Part shown: positions 52,036-60,367 of the stretch, in pieces
Position numbering within the stretch: position 1 is the stretch's first letter
How the letters are laid out: each line of letters begins with the position of its first letter
Assembly: GCF_023631325.1 (NCBI RefSeq)
Contig: NZ_JALQDG010000037.1
Span: 1-64,000 of the forward strand
Length of the DNA: 64,000 nucleotides
From: Caballeronia sp. INDeC2
GTDB taxonomy: Bacteria > Pseudomonadota > Gammaproteobacteria > Burkholderiales > Burkholderiaceae
Direction: 5' to 3'
Notes under the pieces: generated by a model
Database searches by the model: none
Told to the model about the DNA's origin: nothing
What the model saw: the letters and a program-made list of their open reading frames with translations, nothing else
Translations under genes and position numbers: made by a program

Positions 52036-52637
52036 TGTTCGAGGCACGTCTTGAGTTGCATCAGGCTGCGACGAATCCAGCTCTTCATCGTGCCGAGCGG
52101 CACGGCGAGCCGTTGCGCCAGTTCGCTATACGTCGCGCCGCTGAAGAAGGCCTCGCGGATCGCGCTCTTCTGCTGCGGTTCGAGAAGGTCGAGACAATCT
52201 TCGAGCCTCCGCCGCTCCTCGCGCGATTCGGCCGCGACGGCGGGCGTCGGCGATTCGTCGGCGATTTCGGGCGTGTCTTTCTCGCCGAGCAGTTCCTCGC
52301 GATGCTGCCGCATGCGGTCGATCGTACGATTGCGCCCGAGCGTGACGAGCCATGTGATCGCGCTGCCGCGCGCCGGATCGAAGGAATCGGCGCGGCGCCA
52401 TACGGTGGCGAACACTTCTTGCAGGATGTCTTCGGCTTCGCCGCGGTCGTGGATCATGCGCACGATCACGCCGAATACGCGCGGCGATGTCGCGCGATAC
52501 AACTCGGCGAACGCGTGCTCGTCGCCTTTCGCCACGTTCGCGAGCATCTGATTGGCGCGCTCGCGGCGCAGACGGTCGGCGTCGTCGGAGGAATCGGGGG
52601 CGAAGTTCTCGGCGCCGTCTGAGGTGTTGTCCGTCAT
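52032..52637 (-). CDS. ECF sigma factor (SigK-like)
   Basis: 201 residues from ATG 52637. Region 2: FAELYRATSPRVFGVIVRMI, then EAEDILQEVFATVWRRA and WLVTLGRNRTIDRMR. Region 4: REAFFSGATYSELAQRLAVP-LGTMKSWIRRSL. Coupled to its RskA-type anti-sigma gene and followed by DUF1295 and a broken methyltransferase, all on one strand. Such units respond to oxidative or photo-oxidative stress in relatives (inference). Confidence 0.92.
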   Translation of the reverse strand: MTDNTSDGAENFAPDSSDDADRLRRERANQMLANVAKGDEHAFAELYRATSPRVFGVIVRMIHDRGEAEDILQEVFATVWRRADSFDPARGSAITWLVTLGRNRTIDRMRQHREELLGEKDTPEIADESPTPAVAAESREERRRLEDCLDLLEPQQKSAIREAFFSGATYSELAQRLAVPLGTMKSWIRRSLMQLKTCLEQ

Positions 52638-52807
52638 GTGCAGAATGAGCCGGGCTGCGCTTCGGGCTGGGTATGTCGCGCAATATAGCACCGTGTTTCG
52701 CGACTCACTTGCTGTTTTCATGGCGATGCCGATGTGTCTCGCGACCCGCGTCGCTTCAGACGACGATACGGACCGCGAGCCGCGGGGGATGCAACGGCGC
52801 GCGGACC

Positions 52808-53251
52808 CTACCTGCGCGACGACAGCATCGTTCCCCGGCAGCCCGACGCGAGACATCGGCACGCATAGAGACGCTTGAGCGCGGCGGTGCGCCGGCCATC
52901 CACGGTCAGGCAATAGTCGATGAACAACTCCTGCCCCTTCTCGATCGGCCGGATCGCGCGGATGAAGACGCGCTCGCCGTCCTGCTCCGCTTCGCAATTC
53001 GGCGCGCAACTGTGATTCAGCCAGCGCGCGGAATTGCCGCCGCGCGCGCCGTCGATGACGCTGCCGTCGTCGAGACCGAAGAGAAAGGTATGGCCCTCTT
53101 CCGCGGTCGATTTCGCGTGCATGCGCTGCGCTTCCTTCCACGACAGACGCTGGCCTTTGTATTCGAGCAGCATCGCGCCGATGGGCAGATCTGCGAGAGC
53201 GAAGACGCCCCGGCCATGAACGGGCGATGTCCGGACAATGATTCGACGCAT
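52808..53251 (-). CDS. SET-domain protein lysine methyltransferase
   Basis: 147 residues from ATG 53251 (a GTG at 53266 would add five). SET core: GRGVFALADLPIGAMLLEY, NSARWLNHSCAPNCEAEQDG (the NHSC SAM-binding and catalytic motif), ELFIDYCL, and a post-SET-like CRCLASGCRG. Bacterial SET proteins methylate lysines of host or own proteins; the target is unknown. Confidence 0.88.
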   Translation of the reverse strand: MRRIIVRTSPVHGRGVFALADLPIGAMLLEYKGQRLSWKEAQRMHAKSTAEEGHTFLFGLDDGSVIDGARGGNSARWLNHSCAPNCEAEQDGERVFIRAIRPIEKGQELFIDYCLTVDGRRTAALKRLYACRCLASGCRGTMLSSRR

Positions 53252-53342
53252 GGTGTGGCGGTTCACAGTGAGGAGGTTGAATATTTGAGTGCGGGCGTGA
53301 GCATCGTTATGATGTGGCCGTCATAAATCGCTGTCACGTCCA

Positions 53343-53546
53343 ATGCCCGCAGTTTCTCCCCGCAACAGCAGGAAGCGCAAGCCGTTACGCGGCTCGCTTG
53401 CGCGATATCGCAACAGAATCGTCGAAGTGCTCGGGGATGCGCGCGGCCAGCGCGTGATGATACGGTCGATCCATGACGACGGCGTGGAGCGGCGCACGGC
53501 AGTCAAGTGGATCAACCTGATGCCTCTGGACACCGAGTTGTTCTAG
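53343..53546 (+). CDS. Small basic protein, unknown
   Basis: 67 residues beginning MPAVSPRNSRKRKPLRGSLA with a well-formed body (YRNRIVEVLGDARGQRVMIR; TAVKWINLMPLDTELF). No ribosome site is obvious. The natural-looking composition supports a real gene. Confidence 0.42.
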   Translation: MPAVSPRNSRKRKPLRGSLARYRNRIVEVLGDARGQRVMIRSIHDDGVERRTAVKWINLMPLDTELF

Positions 53547-53562
53547 CAGTTCCAGCGGATGC

Positions 53563-53841
53563 CTAACTCCGCGACAACCCGCGCGCCTGTTCGAGCAACG
53601 CGGCCGCGGCGAGAAACTGCTTTCTGCCGGCCATCGTGAGCGCGGCGATTGCGGTGTCCTTGAAGAGCTCGTCGTCGGATGTGAACGGCGCACGCGATTC
53701 GCCCGCGCGTGCCTGACGCAGCCGGAAGAACGCCAGCATCTCGAAGGCCTGCACGCGCCGATCCGCGCTCACGCCCGCCGCGACCAGTTCCGCCGCGCCG
53801 GTCAGTTGAGCCAGCGCGCCTTCGAAATCCGCACCTTCCAT
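53563..53841 (-). CDS. Small protein of unknown function
   Basis: 92 residues from ATG 53841 with GGGAGA eight bases before. Alanine-rich helical protein (MEGADFEGALAQLTGAAELV; AFEMLAFFRLRQARAG; LLEQARGLSRS). Soluble, no known domain. Confidence 0.6.
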   Translation of the reverse strand: MEGADFEGALAQLTGAAELVAAGVSADRRVQAFEMLAFFRLRQARAGESRAPFTSDDELFKDTAIAALTMAGRKQFLAAAALLEQARGLSRS

Positions 53842-53924
53842 CGTCGTCTCCCAAATCTGGTTCACACTATCGCATCTGACCACAACGCGTAACAACGACG
53901 CGAAGCAACGAACGGAGACGACGC

Positions 53925-55313
53925 ATGGCGGCAAACGAAGCGGTAATGGCATTGCGTGAAGCGCTCGGCGCACAGGTCGTGGCGCTGCCCGACGAATTCG
54001 GCGACAGGCGCGTCGCGGACTGGAGCGGTTTGCCCGGCGAGACGCCGCTCGCGATCATCCGTGCGCGGACCACCGATGAAGTCGCGCAGGCGCTCGCCAT
54101 CTGCGCGAAGCACAAGCAGCCGGTCGTCACGCAAGGCGGTCTTACGGGACTGGTCGGCGGCGCGAATCTGCTCGGCGGCGAAGTGGCGCTGAGTCTCGAT
54201 CGCATGAACCGCATCGTCGAGATAGACGAAATTTCCGCGACCATGACCGTCGAAGCGGGCACGCCGCTGCAAGTGGTTCAGGAAGCGGCGAGCGCGGCGG
54301 GCTTCTACTTTCCGCTCGATCTCGGCGCGCGCGGCAGTTGCACCATCGGCGGCAATCTCGCGACGAACGCAGGCGGCAACCGTGTCATCAAGTACGGCAT
54401 GATGCGCGATCAGGTGCTCGGCGTGGAAGCGGTGCTCGCGAGCGGCGAGATTGTCGGCGGGTTGAACAAGATGATCAAAAACAACAGCGGCTACGACTTG
54501 CGGCATCTTTTGATCGGCAGCGAAGGCACGCTCGCGGTGATCACGCGCGTCGTCTTGCGGCTGCGTCCGAAGCCCACGGCGACCGCCACCGCATGGTGCG
54601 GGCTGCCGGATTTCGCCGCGGTCACGACGCTGCTCACGCGCGCGCAGGCGAGTCTCGCGCCGGGCGTGTCCGCGTTCGAGGTGATGTGGGCGGGTTATCA
54701 CGATACGGTCATCGCCAATCTGAAGAATCTGCGCGCGCCGCTCGCCGATGCGCATCCGTTCTATGTGCTGCTGGAAAGCGTCGGCACCGATCCGGTCCGG
54801 CACGGCCAAGCCTTCGAGGAATTTCTGGGCGGCATGCTGGAAGCGGGCATCGTGACGGATGCGGCGATCGCATCGAACGAAGCGCACGCGCGGGACTTCT
54901 GGGCGATCCGCGATGCGCCCGGCGAATACGATCGCTTCATCCCGAACCACGCGGCGTACGACGTGAGCTTTTCGATCGCGCAGGTCGGCGACGCGGCCGC
55001 GCAATGCGAAGCGCGTCTGCGCGCGCGCTGGCCCGACGCGATCGTGATGACGTACGGCCATCTGGGCGACGGCAATATTCACATCGTCGTCGATCTCCCC
55101 GGCAGGGGAAAACAGGACCACGACGACATCGATGCCGTCATCTACGACGTCACGCGCGCGTTCGAAGGCTCGATTTCGGCGGAGCACGGCATCGGCGTGA
55201 AGAAGCGCGATTATCTGCACCTCGCGCGCCGCGCGACCGATATCGCGGCGATGCGCGCGATCAAGGCATCGCTCGATCCGCACGGGCTGCTCAATCCGGG
55301 CAAGGTGTTTTAG
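53925..55313 (+). CDS. FAD-linked 2-hydroxyacid dehydrogenase/oxidase (GlcD/D2HGDH family)
   Basis: 462 residues. FAD-binding PCMH domain with TQGGLTGLVGGANLLGGEVA and GARGSCTIGGNLATNAGGNR. The C-terminal FAD-linked oxidase domain contains GHLGDGNIHIVVDLP and EHGIGVKKRDYL with the active-site His residues. Oxidises a D-2-hydroxyacid (glycolate, D-lactate or D-2-hydroxyglutarate). GGAGACG precedes the ATG. No GlcE/F partners, so more like the stand-alone D-2-hydroxyglutarate or D-lactate enzymes. Confidence 0.9.
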   Translation: MAANEAVMALREALGAQVVALPDEFGDRRVADWSGLPGETPLAIIRARTTDEVAQALAICAKHKQPVVTQGGLTGLVGGANLLGGEVALSLDRMNRIVEIDEISATMTVEAGTPLQVVQEAASAAGFYFPLDLGARGSCTIGGNLATNAGGNRVIKYGMMRDQVLGVEAVLASGEIVGGLNKMIKNNSGYDLRHLLIGSEGTLAVITRVVLRLRPKPTATATAWCGLPDFAAVTTLLTRAQASLAPGVSAFEVMWAGYHDTVIANLKNLRAPLADAHPFYVLLESVGTDPVRHGQAFEEFLGGMLEAGIVTDAAIASNEAHARDFWAIRDAPGEYDRFIPNHAAYDVSFSIAQVGDAAAQCEARLRARWPDAIVMTYGHLGDGNIHIVVDLPGRGKQDHDDIDAVIYDVTRAFEGSISAEHGIGVKKRDYLHLARRATDIAAMRAIKASLDPHGLLNPGKVF

Positions 55314-55433
55314 CCGCGCTTGCGGGCGTGCGCGCGCGGCAGACCGACGACGATGTATCGCTCTCATTCTTTGCTCATTTTCGTCGCGCAGAATGTCTCC
55401 ATCGACAAACAACTGCAACGCGGGAGACGGGAA

Positions 55434-55724
55434 ATGAGAGCGATCAGATACGCGATAGTGGCCGCCAAACTGACGTTTGGCCTTGTGACGGTGGCGCAGG
55501 CGCATCCGTTCATCGGCGTGGGCATCATGGGCGGGCCCGTGTTCCCGGTGGCGTCGAGCGCGCAGAGTGCGCCGCCGCTGCCGGTCTATCCTCGCGCGAC
55601 GGATTCCGGCCCGGCGCCGCTGCCGCTGGATGCGCCGCCGGTGCGTTATGTTCAGCCTGCTGTTGGGAATATCGCGGCGATCATGGGGCGGGGGAATTTT
55701 TCCGGGGTTCAGAGTGGGGTGTGA
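55434..55724 (+). CDS. Small exported Pro-rich protein
   Basis: 96 residues from ATG 55434 (GGGAGACGGGA upstream). Signal peptide RYAIVAAKLTFGLVTVAQA-HPF. The mature part is rich in Pro, Val and Gly with no Cys. Function unknown. Confidence 0.6.
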   Translation: MRAIRYAIVAAKLTFGLVTVAQAHPFIGVGIMGGPVFPVASSAQSAPPLPVYPRATDSGPAPLPLDAPPVRYVQPAVGNIAAIMGRGNFSGVQSGV

Positions 55725-55799
55725 GGATGCCAATTCCGCTCACATCGACGCGAAAAACATTCGTTTGTCACGTCGCGCCCACCGCGTTAGCCTGACCGA

Positions 55800-56138
55800 A
55801 TGAACGAACCCATCGACTACGCAGCCATCGCCGACGTCGCCCGCGACGGCTACATGAACCGCATCATCGCGACCGCCAACGACCACGATGTCCACATCAG
55901 CGTGATGGACGCGCCGTACCCATGGCACTTTCATCCGAATTCGGACGAGACTTTCGTCGCCGTCGAAGGCACGCTCGTCATCGAATTCGAGGAAGGCGCC
56001 GTCGAATTGCGCTCCGGGCAGTTGCTCACCGTGCCCGCGGGCAAGCCGCATTGCACGCGGCCGGGCGGCACGCGATCCGTCAATCTGACGTTCGAAAAGA
56101 AGGACGCGCAAACCGTCTTCTGCGACGCGCCGAGCTAG
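55800..56138 (+). CDS. Cupin-domain protein
   Basis: 112 residues, single cupin barrel. Motif 1: WHFHPNSDETFVAVEGTLVI (His, His, Glu metal ligands); motif 2: QLLTVPAGKPHCTRPGG with the His. A metal-binding small cupin, enzyme or sensor unknown. Its 3' end meets the LysR remnant. Confidence 0.87.
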   Translation: MNEPIDYAAIADVARDGYMNRIIATANDHDVHISVMDAPYPWHFHPNSDETFVAVEGTLVIEFEEGAVELRSGQLLTVPAGKPHCTRPGGTRSVNLTFEKKDAQTVFCDAPS

Positions 56139-56425
56139 CGCGCGGCACGCGTTTCCAGATGTTCGACGAGACGGCGCGCCGCGGGCTGCAACGCGTCGAA
56201 ATTCCTGAAGCACGCGACGAAGCGCCGTTTCGCGAACGCATCGGATAACGGAACAGCCTCGACGCCCAGCGCCTGCCGATAGGTCGCCGCGACTTCCATC
56301 GGCACGACGCTGATCCCGAGTCCCGCCGCGACAACGCGAAACGCCGCGTCGAAACTCGACACGATCACGCGATACGACATCGTCTTGCCCGCCTGCGCCG
56401 CGGCGCGTTGCAGCATCGTATGAAC
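56135..56425 (-). pseudogene. LysR-type regulator, C-terminal remnant
   Basis: The minus-strand frame reads LQRAAAQAGKTMSYRVIVSS, VVAAGLGISVVPMEVA and FDALQPAARRLVEHLETRAA, i.e. the last ~95 residues of a LysR effector domain. The ~200 N-terminal residues including the HTH are missing; homology ends at about 56425, right where the opposite-strand MFS remnant starts. Confidence 0.75.
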
Positions 56426-56444
56426 GGAGCAAAGCGAACGTGTC

Positions 56445-57078
56445 GTGAGCGGGATTGAACGCGTGGTCGAGCGCGAATCGGGCGCCGCATTGCCGCCGCC
56501 CGCGCCTGTCGTCGAGCAGCCGGCGCATCGGCGCGCGTCGCTCGGCGAGTTGTTCGAAGCGCCGTATCGGTCGCGCCTCATCATGCTCGTCGTCTTCAAC
56601 TTTTGTCAGGCGATCGAAGAGCTTGCTGTATTCGTTCGTCATCGCGTTCGCTTTGCCGATCGGACCGATGCTCGCCATGTTTAACGCCGATCGCTTTCAG
56701 CGGGAGTATCTGATCGTCGGCGGCGCGCTCGTCGTGATCGTGAGCGGTCTCGCGTTCGGACAGATGAAATCGCCGGTCTCGCTCATTGCGCGCGGCGTGT
56801 TGATTTCGCTCGCGGGACAAACCATCTCGGTCTGCTATCACGCGTATCAGACCGAGCTTTTTCCGACGGCCGTGCGTTGCCGTGCGAGCGACATCGTGTA
56901 CTCGGCGAGCCGCGCGGGCGCGATGATGTCGGGCTTCGTCATCGCCTCGCTGCTGAAGGACTTCGGCGTGCCGGGCGTGTTCTTCGGCATTACGGTGTGC
57001 ATGTTGCTGGTCGCGCTGGCGATCGGCCTGTTCGGGCCGAAGACCAACGGCTTGGGTCTGGAGGAACTGAATCACTGA
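56445..57078 (+). pseudogene. MFS transporter, 5'-truncated and frameshifted remnant
   Basis: From about 56455 one frame reads ERESGAALPPPAPVVEQPAH, then APYRSRLIMLVVFNFCQAI. At about 56612-56622 a different frame continues SKSLLYSFVIAFALPIGPML, then FHAY-like YHAYQTELFPTAVRCRASD and a normal C-terminus. The first half of a sugar/aromatic-acid MFS porter is lost, and about 20 residues are missing where the frame changes. Two lesions make it non-functional. Confidence 0.78.
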
Positions 57079-57239
57079 GCGAATGGCGCCACGGCCGCCA
57101 CGCTTTCACCAACCCATGCGCAGGCTTACGGACAGACACCCGCGCGTGCGGCATCCTTCGAGTGCGGGAACAACTCCTGCATCGCATGCTCAAAGCGAGC
57201 GATCTATCCTTCGTTTGCTGTCACAACACCCCTTCGGCG

Positions 57240-57629
57240 ATGAACACGCAACTCAGTGAGCAGTGTAAGTCTCGCCTGTACCGCTTGAAATTCGAGGCGC
57301 CGCTCGAAGGCGTCGCGTTCATTCTGGCGGACAGCCGCGAGGCGGCATGGCGCGTGGGCAAGACGGTGATGGCGGTGCTGCACGGCGTCGGCATCCAGAC
57401 CGTGTCGCTGCATGAAATCCTGTCGCTTCAGGAGCTGGTAAGCGCGGGCGTGAGCGACGACGAAGACATGCGCATTTTCGAACTCGCCGTCGCGGGCGGC
57501 AAGGTCGAGCAATGGGTGCGCACGCCATATTTCCTCACCGACGACGCCACGCTGCTCGGCAAATGGGCCGAACTGCGCGCCGATCTCGCCGCCGACGTCG
57601 CACGCAACGTGATGCGGCGCGCCAGGTAG
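57240..57629 (+). CDS. Protein of unknown function
   Basis: 129 residues from ATG 57240: an alpha/beta protein with FILADSREAAWRVGKTVMAV, an acidic SDDEDMRIFELAVAGGKVEQ and a helical tail. No signal or membrane segment, no known family. The 160 bp before it hold the 3' end of the MFS remnant and nothing else I recognise. Confidence 0.6.
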   Translation: MNTQLSEQCKSRLYRLKFEAPLEGVAFILADSREAAWRVGKTVMAVLHGVGIQTVSLHEILSLQELVSAGVSDDEDMRIFELAVAGGKVEQWVRTPYFLTDDATLLGKWAELRADLAADVARNVMRRAR

Positions 57630-57709
57630 AACGCGGTTGCATACGGGTACGTCGTGTGCTCGGACCACAGTCATCCCTTTGCGTCGTCCCAGAGTGGCGG
57701 GGTACTCCG

Positions 57710-57970
57710 ATGATCCGCTCGTACAACCACAAAGGCTTCGTGCTCGAAGTCGCCATCGAAACGAATTTCAGGCTCGTGCCTGCGCCGGGGGCGGTTCGCT
57801 ATCTGGCGATCGTGACCATCAGCCGGTCGGGAAGGCCGGTGACGGTGTTCTCGCCGCTGTGTATCGGGAGCGTGCGCTGTTCGAGCTTCACGTCTGCCGA
57901 GGACGCGCTGATGAGCGCGCATACGGCGGCACGCACATTCGTCGATGAATGGGTGCAAGCGGCTTCGTGA
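57710..57970 (+). CDS. Small protein of unknown function
   Basis: 86 residues starting MIRSYNHKGFVLEVAIETNF, beta-rich first half, then a helix AHTAARTFVDEWVQAAS. The upstream open frame has no ribosome site. Burkholderial small proteins of this look are common; role unknown. Confidence 0.58.
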   Translation: MIRSYNHKGFVLEVAIETNFRLVPAPGAVRYLAIVTISRSGRPVTVFSPLCIGSVRCSSFTSAEDALMSAHTAARTFVDEWVQAAS

Positions 57971-57990
57971 TGCCGTCGTGCGGGACGATA

Positions 57991-58302
57991 TCAGGCGGCG
58001 GCGCGCCGGCTTTGCTGTCCGTCTTGCGCGTTCGCGGCGGTGTCGAGCGCGCTATCCAGTAACGCGAGCTTGCGTTGAAGCGACGCCACGCGATGACTCT
58101 GCGACGGGACGAGATCGTAGTCCGCGTCGAGTTGCGAAATGCGCATGTCCCAGTATTTGGCCGGCAGGCGATCCGCAGCCGTGCTGCCTTCGACGACACT
58201 CGCGAGGATTTTTTCCAGATGCCGGAGTTCGCCCTCCGCGAGTTGAGCGGGGCGTCGCTGTCGAAACGCTGGGACGGTGGTTGCGTTGGCACTACTTTTC
58301 AT
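57991..58302 (-). CDS. Small protein of unknown function
   Basis: 103 residues from ATG 58302 (a TTG at 58371 would add 23). Helical: RPAQLAEGELRHLEKILASV and SLQRKLALLDSALDTAANAQ suggest a coiled-coil pair. Cytosolic. Convergent with the preceding small gene. Confidence 0.55.
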   Translation of the reverse strand: MKSSANATTVPAFRQRRPAQLAEGELRHLEKILASVVEGSTAADRLPAKYWDMRISQLDADYDLVPSQSHRVASLQRKLALLDSALDTAANAQDGQQSRRAAA

Positions 58303-59141
58303 GTCGCTGGTTCCGGCTGGATTTGCAGAAGCTTCTATTAAAGCAATCAACGTTCCGAGCAGGCGATTCAAGGCTATTCAATTTGTTTCGAAATGAAACT
58401 CGGGGCGGCCCATACCCGCCGAACGCCGTGGCAAACGTTTGCAGGGCTGTTACATTTTTTAAGGACTTTTCCTCTAATTTCCGGCATTCGGCGTCGATAG
58501 TCGTAAATTCGTCGCCCCAGAATGCAAGTGCGACGCGCAAGTTTTTCAAGAGGATCGAGATATTCGAGAGAACATATCGCGCTCATCCGCAACGCCGAAT
58601 CGAATGCAATTCGTTTTGTCAGACAAGTGAAAGAAAATCCAGAAAATACTTCGGGCGCCTGATTATTGAAAGGGAAGAAGATCAGAGCGCGCACATTAAT
58701 TTGTATTGTTTGCGCACCCTAAGGGAATTTTAAGAAGAGTTAAAACGGAGCGGTCTCCTCTCGCGAAACCGCTCCGTGTCCTCAGAATATCTGCTCGGAG
58801 ATCTGTAGACGCAAACAAGCTTAGCAAATACCGGCAGCCGATATTAACGCCACGCGGCGCAATGGACTTCTCCGGAATACGCAGTAATAACGTCGCCGAT
58901 GTGCAACAGACGGTTCATCGTCGGCAGGACCTTGCCTCGTATAAGCAGTTGAGCTTAAAAGAATATGAAGGCGCCTGCACGCCGATTCGCAGAATCAGCA
59001 AAAGATTATTGCGTGCGATACGCGGCGACATTCAAGTGCACGTCGCATAAAGTGTCTCCCAGTTTCACGAGGGAAAGGCGGACATCGATATCGTCCGCAA
59101 GCCCCAGGAAGCTTTCGCTTTAAACAGGACACTAGAGAACC
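58303..59141. other. AT-rich intergenic region upstream of the porin
   Basis: Nearly 840 bp, clearly more AT-rich than the flanks (58440-58740 in particular). It contains a hairpin at 58745-58777 and a doubtful 62-codon frame at 58862-59050 without a ribosome site. The porin promoter must lie near its right end, but I cannot pick it reliably. Confidence 0.45.
58745..58777 (-). terminator. Hairpin with T-run on the minus strand
   Basis: ACGGAGCGGT (58745-58754) pairs with ACCGCTCCGT (58768-58777). On the minus strand it is followed by TTTTAACTC. No minus-strand gene directly feeds it, so it may end an unrecognised transcript. Confidence 0.4.
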
Positions 59142-60299
59142 ATGAAAAAAACCCTTCTCATCGCGGGCATTCTCGGCACGTTCGCAGCAGCAGCCCATGC
59201 GCAGAGCAGCGTCACGTTGTACGGCACGCTGGATGCAGGTCTCGTCTATACGAACAATTCCGGCGGCCATAACAACTGGCAGCAGGGCAGCGGCTCGGTT
59301 TCGGATACTTACTTCGGCCTGAAGGGCAGCGAAGATCTGGGCGGCGGGTTGCACGCGCTCTTCAAGTTGGAGAGCGGCTTCAACCTCAATAACGGCCGCT
59401 TCAACGAAAGCAGCACCATGTTCAACCGTCAGGCGTATGTCGGCCTTCAGCACGATCAATTCGGCACGATCACGCTCGGCCGTCAATATGATTCGATGGT
59501 CGATTATCTGTCGCCGTTCGCGGAATCGGGCGCGGACTACGGCAACAATCTGGCCGCGCATCCGTTCGACAACGACAATCTCGATCACTCGTTCTCGATC
59601 AAGAATTCGGTCAAGTATCAAAGCGCGAGCTACGCGGGCTTCAAGTTCGGCGGTCTGTACGGCTTCTCGAACGACGCCGGCCAGTTCGCGAACAACCGCG
59701 CGTGGAGCGCGGGCGCTTCGTATGGCAACGGCCCGCTGAACTTCGCCGCGGCTTATCTGCAGACGAACAACTCGCGCAGCAACCTGAACGCGGGCGGCGC
59801 GGTGTCGGCAGGGCAGGGCAACAACGCCAATCTGACGGCCGAATTGCAGCGCACGTTCGGCGCGGGCGTGAACTACACGTACGGCCCGGCGACGGTCGGG
59901 TTCGTGTGGACCAACACCCACTACGACAACCTGCTCGCCGCATCGCAAGGCGGCACGACGCTGGCGCTGCCGGGCAACACGAATCTTCATTTGAACAACT
60001 TCGAGCTGAACGGCCGCTACGCGCTGACGCCGGCGCTGAGCCTTGACGCCGCGTACACGTACACGGACGGCAAGGTGACGGGCGCGAACGGTTCGGGCGA
60101 TCCGAAGTGGCATACCGCCTCGCTGCAAGCCGACTACGCGCTCTCGAAGCGCACCGATGTATATGTGGAAGGCGTGTATCAGCACGCGTCGGGCGAACTG
60201 GGCAATGCCGGCGCGAACGTCGCGATGATCAACACGCTGTCGCCGTCGTCGACGCAGAATCAGGTGGCCGCAACGGTGGGTCTGCGTCACCGCTTCTAA
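59142..60299 (+). CDS. Gram-negative outer-membrane porin (burkholderial OmpC-like)
   Basis: 385 residues, signal peptide MKKTLLIAGILGTFAAAAHA. The mature protein begins QSSVTLYGTLDAGLVYTNNS, the hallmark of beta-proteobacterial general porins. It has LKGSEDLGGGLHALFKLESG and RQAYVGLQHDQFGTITLGRQ, and ends with VGLRHRF, the terminal Phe needed for BAM assembly. A trimeric 16-strand channel for small solutes. Terminator at 60325. Confidence 0.95.
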   Translation: MKKTLLIAGILGTFAAAAHAQSSVTLYGTLDAGLVYTNNSGGHNNWQQGSGSVSDTYFGLKGSEDLGGGLHALFKLESGFNLNNGRFNESSTMFNRQAYVGLQHDQFGTITLGRQYDSMVDYLSPFAESGADYGNNLAAHPFDNDNLDHSFSIKNSVKYQSASYAGFKFGGLYGFSNDAGQFANNRAWSAGASYGNGPLNFAAAYLQTNNSRSNLNAGGAVSAGQGNNANLTAELQRTFGAGVNYTYGPATVGFVWTNTHYDNLLAASQGGTTLALPGNTNLHLNNFELNGRYALTPALSLDAAYTYTDGKVTGANGSGDPKWHTASLQADYALSKRTDVYVEGVYQHASGELGNAGANVAMINTLSPSSTQNQVAATVGLRHRF

Positions 60300-60324
60300 G
60301 CGCCACGGAGCGTCAAGAAAGCGC

Positions 60325-60357
60325 AACGGCCGCGATCGACGAGATCGCGGCCGTTTT
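60325..60357 (+). terminator. Terminator of the porin gene
   Basis: AACGGCCGCGATC (60325-60337), loop GACGA, GATCGCGGCCGTT (60343-60355) and TT: a 13-bp perfect stem with a TTTT at its base, 25 bp after the stop. Confidence 0.85.
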
Positions 60358-60367
60358 GCATGGTGCG

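Noticed and set aside
58862..59050. 62-codon frame before the porin
   Set aside because: No ribosome site and ends in a basic stretch; insufficient support to list as a gene.
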